Below, piece by piece: positions 26,594 to 36,934 of a DNA stretch of 64,000 nucleotides. Below the pieces are notes generated by a model. It was not told the DNA's origin, did not search any database, and saw only the letters and a list, made by a program, of their open reading frames with translations. A program made the position numbers and the translations under genes. The stretch is from contig NW_006763301.1 in NCBI RefSeq assembly GCF_000218685.1, forward strand, positions 1-64,000. Reading direction: 5' to 3'. Within the stretch, counting starts at the first letter, position 1. The number at the start of each line of letters is the position of its first letter. This DNA is from Serpula lacrymans var. lacrymans S7.9 (Eukaryota > Basidiomycota > Agaricomycetes > Boletales > Serpulaceae).

Positions 26594-27052
26594 GGCAACT
26601 TCTACCACAAATTCATTGGTCACTACTTGGAACTCGCAAAACCACTCAACACCCTACTAGCAAAAGGGAAAACTTGGAATCAAACAAAGACCGAAGAAGA
26701 CACATTTGCGCTACTGAAACACTGTTTTAGCAAATCACCAGTTACCCAGATACCAGATCCCAACAAACTATTGCAAATTGCAGCAGACACATCCAAACAT
26801 ACAACTGGAGCGGTGTTAAACCAACCCAATGACAATGAAGTATGGCATCCATGTGCCTTCTTCTCCAAAACATTATCCCCAGCCAAAAAGAACTACCAAA
26901 TATACAACAAGGAACTGCTTGCTGTCATCAGAGGACTAGAAGAATGGAAATATTACATCCTAGGCAGTGCCCACACAGTAGATATATTAACCAACCACAA
27001 AAATCTCACATATTGGCAAGAAGCCAGAAAATTGACACCACGGCAAAGGCAC
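26594..27052 (+). pseudogene. Gypsy 3 RNase H region
   Basis: Continues FGNFYHKFIGHYLELAKPL, AADTSKHTTGAVLNQPND, KNYQIYNKELLAVIRGLEEW and LTNHKNLTYWQEARKLTPRQ. It is cut at 27052 by copy B of the 1.8-kb insert and resumes at 35884. Confidence 0.75.
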
Positions 27053-27751
27053 TGTCATGCACCAAAGTTGATTGGTAGCATGGACAGGTGTCAAAAATGA
27101 AGCAAATATTCAAAAAGGCTCGCCTTTGCGCCACACAGGCACAGTGCCATGTGGAATAGTAATTAATATTGCCTTTTTTGAACTTGTGGCTGATCAGCAC
27201 CACCTCTATCAGGCAATCTAGTTGCGCTCACCTTTGCTTTTCCATTTGGTACTTTCCGCATTTCGGCATTTTGGCAAATTTTCGTGTCGCCACTGGCTAC
27301 ACATTGCGCCCTCGCTTTCGTTGTTCTCCCTTACTTTTTTTCTTTACTCAGCCCCACCATGGGACCTTTGCTCTCTTTTTTATTCTCACCTGATGGTCGC
27401 TTCTGGATCCCCATTTTAGTTCACCTCCTCGTCACCTCCACCCTCCTCCTCCTCATCTTCTTTACTCCCCCACCATATCTGATATCACCACTCTCTATCT
27501 GCTTCCGTTGCCAATCCGTTGGCCACCACGTGCCACTGCTGATATCAGCAAAGCCATGGTGGCCGGTCCAAGTTGGGCAACAGGTCCATCTTCATGACAT
27601 TGATCTTCCATCATATACCATCAAGACATTGGTCGCTCGTCTCACCTGGTTGGAGCGTGGGTGGGTAGTTTTTGAACTGGAGAAGGTTCATCTCCTTGCT
27701 TTGCCTATGTACATCACTGTCCCATTCACTTGGGTACACTTATCTTTCATG
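27053..27751 (+). mobile_element. 1.8-kb LTR-like insertion, copy B, left part
   Basis: Matches copy A from TGTCATGCACCAAAG through the ORF region (MGPLLSFLFSPDGRFWIPIL at 27359) to ACTTGGGTACACTTATC, where Gypsy 2 family sequence takes over. The right part resumes at 35402. About 600 bases of the middle (matching copy A 23150-23755) are missing. Confidence 0.7.
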
Positions 27752-27818
27752 TACTGTACAGTTGATAGAGGCAGTGGCTGATGATGTCATGGGGCCTAGC
27801 CCGTGTGACCAGCTGCAC

Positions 27819-28227
27819 TGTTACGATAACACCATTTTCGGACCTTTCCTTTAATTTTCATTCTCCACTTTAAACCTTTTACTATAGTTCACACTCCGTG
27901 CCATACAGTACTTTCCTTTTTTGTTCTAACTCCACCTTCTCGCGCAGCGCTGCCTTTATTCTTCTTTTAGACTCAAACTCTCTCATGCAGTGGAGCTGGT
28001 CACACGGGCTGCGCCCTCTGACATCATCAGCCACTGCCTTTATCAACTGTACAGTATATAGGTACAAACACTCTGTATTAGTATAAATACCCCAATAGAT
28101 CAAGGAGACTCCTCCTCCTGTTGTTAACCAACAAACTCTCTGCAGCCTAAGGGGTAACCACTTTCCATCTACTACCTTTATAGTGTGTTCCTGTGTGCGC
28201 CAGAGTAACTAACTCTTGGTTGTCACA
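27819..28227 (-). mobile_element. Solo LTR of the Gypsy 2 family inserted into a Gypsy 2 LTR
   Basis: On the plus strand TGTTACGATAACAC...TTGTCACA (409 bp), opposite to the surrounding family copy (27752-27818 plus 28228-28381). Flanks TGCAC and TCCAC differ by one base, a probable target duplication of TCCAC. This is a self-family insertion in inverted orientation. Confidence 0.75.
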
Positions 28228-28408
28228 TCCACTGCGTGAGAGACTTGTAGCTAAACTAAGAATAAAGGCAGCGCCGTGCAAGAAAGAGGAGTTTGAACAA
28301 AAGGGAAAGTGCCGCATGGCACAGAGTGTGAAAACTACAGTAAAGGTTAAAGGAAACGTCCGGAAATGTGTTATCGTAACACTACCAACCAAGTGCCGGA
28401 GGTAGTAG

Positions 28409-28726
28409 TTAAATTTTCGGGCATAGGTTAAAAAGGGAATTAAAAATTTTAGAATCCATGCCTCTAAGCTTCCTAGGAGCTGAGGGATTCTTAGAATAAA
28501 ATTTGCGAACAGTGTCATGGGAATTGTCCAGATGGGCTTCTGTTTCCCACGTTCTGTCCTCGTCTCCATAGCCCTTCCATAGGACTAGGAATTCTAATTT
28601 TCTACGCTTCAAGTGTGCATCCACCACCCATTCAACTTCGAACTCTTCTTCACCTTCCTGGGTGACTACAACCGGTCCTGGCCGGTCTACATGCTGTCCC
28701 GGAAGCGGCCCTTTATAGGGTTTCAC
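28409..28726 (-). CDS. Gypsy 2 chromodomain (C-terminal integrase tail)
   Basis: The frame starts KPYKGPLPGQ and contains a chromodomain: EFEVEWVVDAHLKRRKLEFL, VLWKGYGDEDRTWE and HLDNSHDTVRKFY. Chromodomains on integrases direct insertion to certain chromatin in chromoviruses. It is separated from the integrase by the solo LTR at 28738-29057; removing that insert restores the reading across NI-SHVKPYK. Confidence 0.8.
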   Translation of the reverse strand: MKPYKGPLPGQHVDRPGPVVVTQEGEEEFEVEWVVDAHLKRRKLEFLVLWKGYGDEDRTWETEAHLDNSHDTVRKFYSKNPSAPRKLRGMDSKIFNSLFNLCPKI

Positions 28727-28737
28727 ATGGCTAATAT

Positions 28738-29057
28738 TATTAAGAACAAAGCTTGAAGGAAGTGTCTAGCCACTTGCTGAGAGCAATCAGGGACTGGAAC
28801 TAGAGTCCAATGTGAGTAACTTTATTATTAGAGAGTATGACAGGTATACAGTACCTAGAGTCCAATGTGAGTAACTAGAGAATAGGAAGCATTGGACTCT
28901 GTAGTACTGTCCGAAGTTTTGTAAACAAAGGTAAACAAAGCAGCCACAAAGGCAAAATAATAGAGAACACAATCAATAGTGAATGATAGAAGAATAGATA
29001 GAGAAAGGAATGAAAATATATAGGTAGCACAAAGGTGCAGAATCACCAAAACTAACA
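28738..29057 (-). mobile_element. Solo LTR (TGTTAGTT family) in Gypsy 2
   Basis: 320 bp, minus-strand TGTTAGTTTTGG...TTCTTAATA, flanked by a perfect 5-bp duplication AATAT (28733-28737 and 29058-29062). It is the same family as 8508-9116. Confidence 0.85.
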
Positions 29058-29186
29058 AATATTGACCGTGGGTACTACCCTCATTTGTTTTGGGAGTTCC
29101 AGCTCCACTGCATTTGGTTTGACTTCCTTAATCCGGTAAGGGCCAATCCACTTTTCGGTCAGTTTTCTAGACTGCCGATCTTTTAA

Positions 29187-29788
29187 CTATAAGTGGTTGG
29201 TATCTAACCAGACCAGGTCGCCGACCTTGTAGTCAGGGGCCTTAGAGCGTCTACGCTCTGCCCTGTCTTTCATCTGCTCTGCAGTTCTAAATAGTGCCTT
29301 GCGCGTTTCGTCTAAGACAGACTTCATGTCTTTGACCATGTTCTCAGCAGCCTCGTTCTTGCTTTTGCCAGGTTCTACACCCATTCTGGGAAGGTACAAT
29401 CTTGTAACTTCAAATGGTGCCTTTCCTGTAGCTGACGACTGTTTAATGTTATATGAGAACTGGGCTATCTTTAGCCACTTGGCCCAATCTGTCTGTCTAT
29501 TGTTAATAAATATCCGGAGGTATTGCTTCAATTCCTGATTGAGTCTCTCTGTTTGTCCATCTGTTTGCAAATAGAACACTGTTGATAACTTAGGTTTGAT
29601 GCCCAGAATCCGGCATAATTTTTCCGTAGATTCGCTAGCAAATTGTGGTCCCCTATTGGAGATAACCGTTTCCGGTGACCCATGGATAGACCATACGAAA
29701 TCTTTAAATAAGTCTGCCGTACCTGCGGCGGTAATAGTTTTATTGGTGGGAATAAATACTACTTCTTTGGAGAAGCAATCTACTACCA
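29187..29788 (-). pseudogene. Gypsy 2 integrase, C-terminal part
   Basis: Reads VVDCFSKEVVFIPTNKTITA, VISNRGPQFASESTEKL, QTDGQTERLNQELKQYLRIF and YKVGDLVWLDTNHL. The upstream half (30589-30807) is separated by the TIR element. A stop replaces the codon after NHL, and the frame continues KDRQSRKLTEKWIGPY. Confidence 0.75.
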
Positions 29789-30588
29789 CATCAGGAACAA
29801 CCCTTTTGCTATATAGCGCTATATAGCCACCACCTATATATATAAACACATTCATAGAAACTATAGTACTATCAGTGCAATCATAGCTCTTATAGCTCTT
29901 ATAGCACAGTAGTAGGCAAAATTTTAACCAAGGGGAGAAGTATCTATAATTCCCTCAAACTCTGGATTAATCTAATAAACTTGTTCAATAATAGAAAGAG
30001 GCCAAAAGTGTTTGGAGTAAAGTATATTATTATAGGCAAGATACTATAAGTGCTCTTATAGCCTATAGCAGCCTACATAGCTCCTATAGCTGTAAAGGTC
30101 ATAGTTATAATATAGTTCAAGGTGCTTAAAAGGGCTAATAAATCATCCAGTATTAATTAATTATGTAGCCTGTATTAGTGAAATAGTAGTTTGTATCCCT
30201 GATACTCACAAAATAAGAATAATGATTTATCCAAATATAAGTAGTGACAATGAGTAAAAAAATAATCCAAGTCCATCAAAGGTCAATATATAACACCTGT
30301 ATAATACAATTTATAAGCTCTCATGGTGTAGTGGATAAATGTGATGTGTGGCTGTAGGTTGCTTAGTCACCCAAGAGCTGACTAGCAGGTTGAGAGTTCA
30401 AATCCTGTCTGTGTTAATTTTTTTTAATCAGCCACAAAACAATTTCCAACATCTATAAGAGCATTTATAGAGCTATATGAGGCTCTATAGATGGCAGAGG
30501 TTCTATAACAGGTTTAACCACTATAACAGCTTTATGAGTACTTATAGTGCTATAGAGCTCTATATAGCTACCCCCATTTTTCCTGATG
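29789..30588. mobile_element. Non-autonomous TIR element (MITE-like), about 800 bp
   Basis: Interrupts the Gypsy 2 integrase between LVMV and VVDCFSK. Its ends are inverted: CATCAGGAA on the left and TTCCTGATG on the right. The next 25 bases are also partly inverted (GCTATATAGCGCTATATAGC against GCTATAGAGCTCTATATAGC). ACCA flanks both sides. The interior is A/T-rich, full of short TATAG/CTATA motifs, and codes for no protein I can recognise. It contains a Pol III-type unit at 30318-30426. Confidence 0.65.
30318..30426 (+). ncRNA. tRNA-derived Pol III unit (SINE-like)
   Basis: A box A-like TGGTGTAGTGG (30324-30334), a box B-like AGTTCAAATCC (30395-30405) and a T9 run starting about 30418 make a plausible Pol III transcription unit. 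The 60-base spacing is long for a tRNA without an intron, and acceptor-stem pairing is not evident, so a SINE or tRNA pseudogene is more likely than a tRNA gene. Confidence 0.5.
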
Positions 30589-30807
30589 CACCATTACTAA
30601 ATCATACCCGTTTGACTCAGGTAGATCCGTTGTAAAGTCAACCGATATATCCTGCCAGGGACCAGCTGGTATTGGATTTGGCATAAGTTTACCGGCCGGC
30701 GGTTGATGAGAGTTCTTAGCCATGGCACATCTTAGACAGGATTTTATGTATTCCTGTCCGTCTTTGACCATGCCAGGCCACATGTAATTTCTGGAGATCA
30801 ACTCCAT
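30589..30807 (-). pseudogene. Gypsy 2 integrase, N-terminal part
   Basis: MELISRNYMWPGMVKDGQEY, SCLRCAMAKNSHQPP (zinc cysteines) and WQDISVDFTTDLPESNGYDL (first Asp) belong to the integrase; the frame then enters the TIR element. Confidence 0.75.
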
Positions 30808-30810
30808 TGT

Positions 30811-31590
30811 TCATTGCCACCCAGGGTGCCCAGCCACTGGAGTGTTGTAATGTCTGTCTATTGCCTTGATCCTTGCAGACTCAGGCACATAGATTTTGTC
30901 CTTAAAACAGAAGAGCCCATCTTCCCATAAATAGTTTTCATTGCCATCAAGGCACACCTTTTCTTCTGAGGAGATGTCTTTCTTGAAGACTTCCAGAAGA
31001 TCAGAATCCTGCCCGATTCTAACATTGGCAACCCTTGATTGATCTATCAGGGTGACACCTTTGTTGTCATCTTCGATGCCGTTGGCATGATCCTCTCTTC
31101 TGGACAAAGTGTCCGCTTTCCCCATCGAAGTTCCAGGCTTATGAATTAATTTATAATTGAACCTAGACAGGTACACCGCATAGCGAGCCTGTCTTCGGTT
31201 CAAGTCTTGGGCCGTCATAAAATACTCCAAATTCTTATGATCGGTCCAAATTTCAAATTGGTGCCTAGCACCTTCTAAGTAGTGCCGCCAGTGCTCTAAA
31301 GCTTGAATGATGGCCAGCATCTCCTTATCGTAGATTTGATAGTTGCGCTCTGTAGGTGACAAACTATGCGATAAATAGGCATAAGGCCTCCAAAGATTGT
31401 CAGGGCATTTAATTGACAGCACAGCCCCAGTAGCAAAATCAGAAGAGTCAGTTTCTAGCCGGAACTCTTTGTCTAATTCTGGAAATGCTAATATGGGCGC
31501 TGTTGTAAATGCCTGTTTAAGCTTATCAAAAGCTTCTTGTTCCTTGGTGCCCCAATGCCAAATAATGTCCTTTTTTGTGTGATCGTTCAA
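30811..31590 (-). CDS. Gypsy 2 RNase H and integrase zinc region
   Basis: ETDSSDFATGAVLSIKCPDN, YQIYDKEMLAIIQALEHWRH and WTDHKNLEYFMTAQDLNRRQ are RNase H motifs; YNTPVAGHPGWQ begins the integrase HHCC domain. The frame is separated by stops from RT (31627) and integrase (30807). Confidence 0.75.
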   Translation of the reverse strand: MNDHTKKDIIWHWGTKEQEAFDKLKQAFTTAPILAFPELDKEFRLETDSSDFATGAVLSIKCPDNLWRPYAYLSHSLSPTERNYQIYDKEMLAIIQALEHWRHYLEGARHQFEIWTDHKNLEYFMTAQDLNRRQARYAVYLSRFNYKLIHKPGTSMGKADTLSRREDHANGIEDDNKGVTLIDQSRVANVRIGQDSDLLEVFKKDISSEEKVCLDGNENYLWEDGLFCFKDKIYVPESARIKAIDRHYNTPVAGHPGWQ

Positions 31591-31626
31591 CGGTCTCGTT
31601 ATTTTTGTGAAGTTTTCGACAAATCT

Positions 31627-32373
31627 TCAGTAGAAATTGCCTAAGCCAAGGAAGGCCCTAACTCCTTTGACACGAGTAGGTTCTGGCCAATCCAATATAG
31701 CTTGAACTTTCTCAGGGTCCATCCTGATTCCGTTCTGGCCAATTATCATACCGAGTAAGTCTACTTCCTTTACTTTAAAATTACATTTTTCGGGTTTGAC
31801 AAATAGGTCCCGTTCCTGTAAGCGTTGAAGGACTTCTTGCACAACCCTGTCATGCTCAGCCTCATCGTCCGACTTTGTGAATATTAATAAATCGTCAATG
31901 TAAATGACAACACAGTTTTCCATATCCGCAAAGATCTCGTTCATCATGCTCTGGAAGGTCACCGGCGAATTGGTCAACCCAAAGAACATGACAAGGGGCT
32001 CGAAGGATCCTTGGTGGCACGTGAACGCAGCCTTCCAAGCATCTTCTTCTTCAATGCGTACATTATTGTACCCCCATCTGAGATCCATCTTGGTTAAGAT
32101 CTTGGCACCAGCTAACTTGTCTACTAGCTGACTGATCAAAGGCAGCGCATATGCATTTTTAACCGTGTACTCATTCAAGTAACAATAGTCCATAATCATG
32201 CACTTTTTTCCATCCTTTTTAGGAATGAAGAACACCGGGGATGTCATAGGGCTCTTGGAAGGTCTGATGTAACCCTTCCTGAGCTGTTTGTCTATAAAAC
32301 TAGAAACCTCATCCCTTTCTGGAGCAGAGAGAGGAATCATATGTCCCTTTCTAGGTTTGAATGTGTCCTTCAA
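31627..32373 (-). CDS. Gypsy 2 reverse transcriptase
   Basis: RT motifs in order: [52 protein letters not shown] and the catalytic VVIYIDDLLIF (YIDD), ending ARVKGVRAFLGLGNFY at a stop. All RT core motifs are present. Confidence 0.8.
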   Translation of the reverse strand: MKDTFKPRKGHMIPLSAPERDEVSSFIDKQLRKGYIRPSKSPMTSPVFFIPKKDGKKCMIMDYCYLNEYTVKNAYALPLISQLVDKLAGAKILTKMDLRWGYNNVRIEEEDAWKAAFTCHQGSFEPLVMFFGLTNSPVTFQSMMNEIFADMENCVVIYIDDLLIFTKSDDEAEHDRVVQEVLQRLQERDLFVKPEKCNFKVKEVDLLGMIIGQNGIRMDPEKVQAILDWPEPTRVKGVRAFLGLGNFY

Positions 32374-32388
32374 ATCTATAGCATGGTC

Positions 32389-33390
32389 CTAAGGCTTAGC
32401 CTCTGGGAAGCGCTCTGATTTATGTTCAGAAAAGACTTTCCAGAAGTCATGGTACTCAGGAGGTACCAGCCTCTTAATCTCTTCTTCGGGTTTCACCTCG
32501 TTATTGTCATTGTCAATTTTTTCTAAAGATCTAAGCTTGCCATAAACGTGACCAGTGTTTATCCTTTCATTAAGCTCAATTTGATGGACATGACTCGGCT
32601 TACCCAAGTCATTACACTCCTGAGGGCAACGTGACAATGTGACAACCCCTGTCTGCCAGTCGATCTCAGGATTATGTTGAAATAGCCAGGTCCAGCCTAA
32701 GATTAAATTGATCTTCCCTAGTTGGGTAGTTTTGGCGGTGATTTGTTCTCTGTGACCTTGGTACTCAACAACAAAAGAACATTTGTGTGTGATACAGCCA
32801 CCCGCGTTAAGCATACCGTCAATGTTATAGACGGGAATAAATACATCTAATCTTACAAAGGGAAGTCCAATTTGCTCTGCCCAGACCTGATCTATGAAGA
32901 TACCGTTAGCGCCTGAATCAAGTAGTGCACTGGTTGGGTGTACTATGCCCCAGGCAAGGTTTTCCACGTCAACGTCTAAACAGATCTCCTTTTGGAATAA
33001 ATATGTGCACATCAACACACACTTTGGGATTTTGGGAAAGGGTGGCTCCAACAAAGAAGAAGAGCTATCAAAAGCTACATGTTTTTCTATTTTATTTTTA
33101 CCAGAATTAAGCACCCTATTATTTGTCTCGCCGAGGCCACGCTCCAAAGGAGATGCTGGTACAGCGGTGGTATTGTAAGTATTTCTAGTATCAACTCCTT
33201 CATTATCCTGACCCACTGAATCAGCACTCAAAGCAGCTATATCGTCAGATGGGTCCAGGCTAAATCCACAGTCACAACTATGCATACATGTACATACTTC
33301 AGATAATAAGTTCAAAAATCTATTTACAATTTGGGGAGCCATCCCCTTCTTTCCATTATTGCTCATGCAACACCCCGGAGCAGGGGCCAC
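32389..33390 (-). CDS. Gypsy 2 aspartic protease region (333 aa)
   Basis: A central ALLDSGANGIFI (Asp-Ser-Gly) with the downstream hydrophobic segment INLILGWTWLFQHNPEIDW gives a retropepsin. The first 120 residues form a Ser/Asp-rich linker. The last 50 (SLEKIDNDNN, EYHDFWKVFSEHKSERFPE) are the usual lead into Gypsy RT, which follows after a stop. Confidence 0.75.
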   Translation of the reverse strand: MAPAPGCCMSNNGKKGMAPQIVNRFLNLLSEVCTCMHSCDCGFSLDPSDDIAALSADSVGQDNEGVDTRNTYNTTAVPASPLERGLGETNNRVLNSGKNKIEKHVAFDSSSSLLEPPFPKIPKCVLMCTYLFQKEICLDVDVENLAWGIVHPTSALLDSGANGIFIDQVWAEQIGLPFVRLDVFIPVYNIDGMLNAGGCITHKCSFVVEYQGHREQITAKTTQLGKINLILGWTWLFQHNPEIDWQTGVVTLSRCPQECNDLGKPSHVHQIELNERINTGHVYGKLRSLEKIDNDNNEVKPEEEIKRLVPPEYHDFWKVFSEHKSERFPEAKP

Positions 33391-33440
33391 TTTGTTGTGG
33401 TTTACTTTATTGTTTCAAGGAGCAAAGGCACCCAAGTGAC

Positions 33441-34519
33441 CTAAGCTCCAAACTCTTTTCCCTGAGCCTTCATTTTGTTAACCTGTTGGTCGTAAAAGAA
33501 AGCCTGGATTTTGTCGTAAGAACGACCAGCCAGAGTCTGGAGCCAATTGTCCGGTTTTTTGGTTTCAAGTTGGTGTGCCTGGCACCCTTGGTTATTTTTT
33601 TGTTGAGCAGCTCGTGCTCCGTTTATACAGTCTCGGGCCATGTGCCCCTCCTGTCCACAGCTGAAACAGGTGAATCTGCGCTTTTGTCCGCCCTGGACCG
33701 CGCCGATATCCATAGGAGCTCCCCAACCTGGTTGGAACCCGTGAGAATGATTTGATTTTTGGTTTGATGACCCAGGGCTCCTCTGGGAATTGTTGTATTT
33801 GGTGGTGGACCCGCCATCTTGGTGCATTTTGTAGAGCTCTATGGCCCTACCAATATTTCTAACCTCCTCCGCTGCTTGGGAGAGGTTGTCACTCCTCATA
33901 TCCTGCAGATAGAGCTGTTCTGCAATGTGGGGGTTCACATTGCGTTCCAGCAGTTCCACTACATGTTTATTACCTAAGCCCCCTTGGATAGAGAGGGCCA
34001 GGAAATGGGTTACAAAATTGTCTGTCCTCATATTTCCTTGTTTGAAGGAGCGGATTTGCTGACACGCCCAGTCACGCTCAGCTTGCGGTTTGAAATACTT
34101 TTTGATCTCTACTTTGAGATCATCCCAGACAGGCCAACTCCCACGGTTTAGCACTCCTGCATTCATACTTGGGTGTATCAACCCGCCACAGGTCCTTTTA
34201 GTCAAGACAGCACTGTGGTTGCTACCTCAAAGTCATCGGCAAATGCATCCCAATTTGCCTTGACCCAAATATGGAGTTTGATCCACCATTTGGCAAATTG
34301 TGCTCTTTCTCCATCAAAGGCGCTGGGGTCAGCAACAACTTCGACCTTTATGTTAAACTTTTTCTCAACCAAGGGGGTCGCTGCAGGAGGGTGTGCCTGC
34401 AGCTCAGCAAGCTGTGTGGTCAACGCCAAAATCTGTGTGTGCATGCTGTGCAACAGAGCATTGGCGTTGGTTGGTTGACTTTGCAACAACATGTTGACTT
34501 GTTCTCTTGGTAATGTCAA
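33441..34519 (-). pseudogene. Gypsy 2 gag (two frames)
   Basis: Frames 34519-34202 and 34205-33441 overlap by four bases and read together as one gag. The N-terminal helix (MLLQSQPTNANALLHSMHTQ) is followed by FDGERAQFAKWWIKLHIW, AERDWACQQIRSFKQGNM and LGNKHVVELLERNVNPHIA, then a zinc knuckle CFSCGQEGHMARDC. A stop/frameshift at about 34204 separates the halves. 34520-34986 is the untranslated leader. Confidence 0.75.
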
Positions 34520-34986
34520 AAAAAGGTAACTGGGGGTCCCCGCTTGCTATCTGTGGATCAACCTCTTCCCAGCTGAGTATCGGATCTCAATCTCCAACTA
34601 CCCACACTATAGTATTTGAAAATGTATGTAAAGTTATAGTAACAAAACCCTGGTCTGAACGGTTGTCAGGGGGTGGTCCGCTTGTTAAGCTGTCAACCCT
34701 TCTCCAACTGGTGGAGGCAAGTGCCCGGCCTGGTCAGAGGAAAACGAAGAAGAAGTTTGTATGTAATTTCTAATCAACAGTGGTTCCACACCAACTGCTG
34801 AGCTAATGTACTCCCCTTAACACTGGGGGCCATGTATCAAGTAATTGCCTCTTCTCCCTGAGCACTACAGGGCCGTTGCTAGGAGCGCACCCTTCTGCTA
34901 TACGGGATATTCCCAAACAATAGCCCCTTAGCCCTGGGGACCGGGTTTGCACAACGTGCGAGAGAGTAGTAGAGAGCGAGTCCTAA

Positions 34987-35401
34987 TATAACAACTGAGA
35001 GTTTGTATACTCTGGTGCACAACTCAGACAAAGCTATAAAGAAGTGAGGGGAGTGGTTACCCCTTAGGTAGGACCAAGTTAGTTGTGGGTAAACAACAGG
35101 AGGACTCACTGAGGAGTCTCCCGGATCTATTGCGGTATATATACTACTACAGGTTGTTTGTACATGTTGTACTATACAGTTGATAAGGCAGTGGCTGATG
35201 ATGTCAGAGGGCGCAGCCCATGTGACCAGCTCCACTGTGTGAGAGACTTGTAGCTAAACTTAGAATAAAGGCAGTGTCGCGCAAGAAAGAGGAGTTTGAA
35301 CAAAAGGGAAAGTGCCGCATGGCACAGAGTGTGAAAACTACAGTAAAGGTTAAAGCGGAGAATGAAAATAAAAGGAAACATTTGAAAATGTGTTATCGTA
35401 A
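34987..35401 (-). repeat. 5' LTR of Gypsy 2
   Basis: On the plus strand it resembles the solo copy at 15035-15450 (GGTATATATACTACTACAGG, AAGAAAGAGGAGTTTG, TTATCGTAACA end). It lies in the same orientation as the 3' remnant ending at 28381, giving direct repeats around Gypsy 2. Confidence 0.7.
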
Positions 35402-35883
35402 CATCTTCTCTAATCTCAAGTTCACTACTCTGCTACTTGTGATCCAGTGTGGCCACAACACTTCCCACTGCTACCACTGTTAACTGCTGTCATCGTTACT
35501 CGTCACTTTTGAAAGTCATTGTCATCCCTTTTGATTAGAGTCCTTCTGAGCACTACAGTTTGTGCGTCAGGAGCCTGCTATCACTGGGAACTTTGTCACC
35601 TTGTCATCTTATTGTTCTCAAACCTACCTTGTGCTACAATTAGCAAGGTAGTGCTCGTCCAAACTCGTCACAAACCCCCTATTTTTATCTTCCAACTATC
35701 CCTCCTCCTCAAAACCCACACCCATACATCCTTGGGTTTGACTTTGAAGGATCATTGTACATACCTCCCCATGAACAACCAGAGCACCCACTGTTCTAGG
35801 AGGCAAAGCCCATAAACAAGTTCCGTGGCATCTGGGAGGATTGTTTGTTAGTTTGTTTTTGTGTGTGGTTTTCTAACAACAGT
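35402..35883 (+). mobile_element. 1.8-kb LTR-like insertion, copy B, right part
   Basis: Resumes the copy A sequence at TCTCAAGTTCACTACTCTGC and ends TTTTCTAACAACAGTTCTC; the host Gypsy 3 RNase H continues just after, near GCTAGCAACTTCTAC. Confidence 0.7.
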
Positions 35884-36552
35884 TCTCATTATCAACAGTG
35901 CTAGCAACTTCTACTCTCACAGTACAATTATATCCTGAAACACGTACCCAAAACATAAATGATGATTCCGGACAATCTTTCCAGAAGACCAGATTTATAT
36001 GCAGAAGACAAAGAACAAGACACACCACTACTCCCAAAAACTGTTTTCGCCGCAGTAGCAAACACCGACCCATTTTTGACACGTATAAAAACCAGTTTAC
36101 GTGAAGGAATCAAACTACCAATGCGCTCGGACCCCAAGGATTGGACCATCAAAAATGATGACGTGTTTTACAAAGGTCGCCGTTACATTCCCACAGGAAC
36201 TGAGAGAAAAGCATGTATTCAACAACAACACGATTCAGTAACAGCCGGACACCCAGGACAACTAAAAACAACCCAATTAGTAAAAAGACATTACTATTGG
36301 CCAGGTATGACACAGATGATCAAAGATTATGTCACAGGATGTGCAATATGCCAACAAAGCAAGGCAATTACCAATCCGATCAAAATACTCATCCAACCAA
36401 TTTTGGGCCCAAAGGCTACAGAACCATTCAAGAACCTGTCCGTCGACTTCATCACAGATCTACCAGAAAGCAACGGATATGACAGTCTCATGGTTGTGGT
36501 GGACCACGGCCTTACAAAGGGGGTAATACTATCACCTTGCAAGAAAACTATT
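35884..36552 (+). pseudogene. Gypsy 3 RNase H end and integrase start
   Basis: Frame 35959-36555 reads IPDNLSRRPDLYAED, then RKACIQQQHDSVTAGHPGQL, HYYWPGMTQMIKDYVTGC and LSVDFITDLPESNGYDSLMV. It is truncated at 36552 where a Copia-family solo LTR begins, so most of the integrase core and C-terminus are deleted. Confidence 0.75.
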
Positions 36553-36832
36553 TAATAAAACTAAGTGAAACTCAGCCGCTGCCTGAGAGGCTATAGAAAC
36601 AACTTTATTACTTACCTAAGTGGAACTACAATGGATGTTAGTTTAAGGTGATCTCTAGTAAATGTAATGTAACATACCTCAGCCGCTGCCAGAGAGGCTA
36701 TAGAAACGACTGAGGTATTCCTATACTAAACCCCCTACTACTTATAGTCGGAGGTGCTACTCACTACAGTATAATGACTCCTAGGAGAACAATGGCTGCT
36801 TTAGCAGAGACCGGGTTTATCCGGTTTTGTCA
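36553..36832 (-). mobile_element. Solo LTR of the Copia family
   Basis: Near-identical in layout to 8729-9008 (TAATAAAACTAAG...GGTTTTGTCA on the plus strand). The flanking 5-mers CTATT and AATAT do not match, so a deletion of Gypsy 3 sequence accompanied or followed insertion. Confidence 0.8.
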
Positions 36833-36929
36833 AATATGCCTCAAACCTGTTTACCAACAGGCTTATCAGAAACCACTTGCACATCCAGTAAACCCCGTGT
36901 TACCAGGCTTGCACATTCCAAGTGTAACA
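36833..36929 (+). repeat. 3' LTR remnant of Gypsy 3
   Basis: Matches the last about 95 bases of the LTR at 21662-22015 (TCAAACCTGTTTACCAACAG, ACCAGGCTTGCACATTCCAA) and ends GTGTAACA followed by the target duplication CTAGG. Confidence 0.85.
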
Positions 36930-36934
36930 CTAGG

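Larger units (their letters stand above)
27752..35401 (-). mobile_element. Ty3/Gypsy retrotransposon 2 (chromodomain type), nested in copy B
   Basis: A minus-strand chromovirus: 5' LTR about 34987-35401, gag 34519-33441, pol 33390-29187, chromodomain 28726-28409 and 3' LTR remnant 27752-28381. It is inserted into copy B of the 1.8-kb LTR-like unit. It is itself interrupted by a TIR element (29789-30588) and two solo LTRs (28738-29057, 27819-28227). Confidence 0.8.
21662..36929 (+). mobile_element. Ty3/Gypsy retrotransposon 3, greatly expanded by nested insertions
   Basis: Bounded by a perfect 5-bp target duplication CTAGG (21657-21661 and 36930-36934). The 5' LTR is 21662-22015; the 3' LTR survives only as 36833-36929. 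Between them lie the element's own gag, protease, RT, RNase H and integrase pieces plus at least five foreign insertions. It is related to Gypsy 1 (shared gag leader, candidate primer site AAACAATTGTATTCTA, protease and RT motifs). Confidence 0.85.

Noticed and set aside
30318..30426. Ordinary tRNA gene
   Set aside because: No acceptor-stem pairing and the box A-box B spacing is long; better described as a tRNA-derived unit within a transposon.
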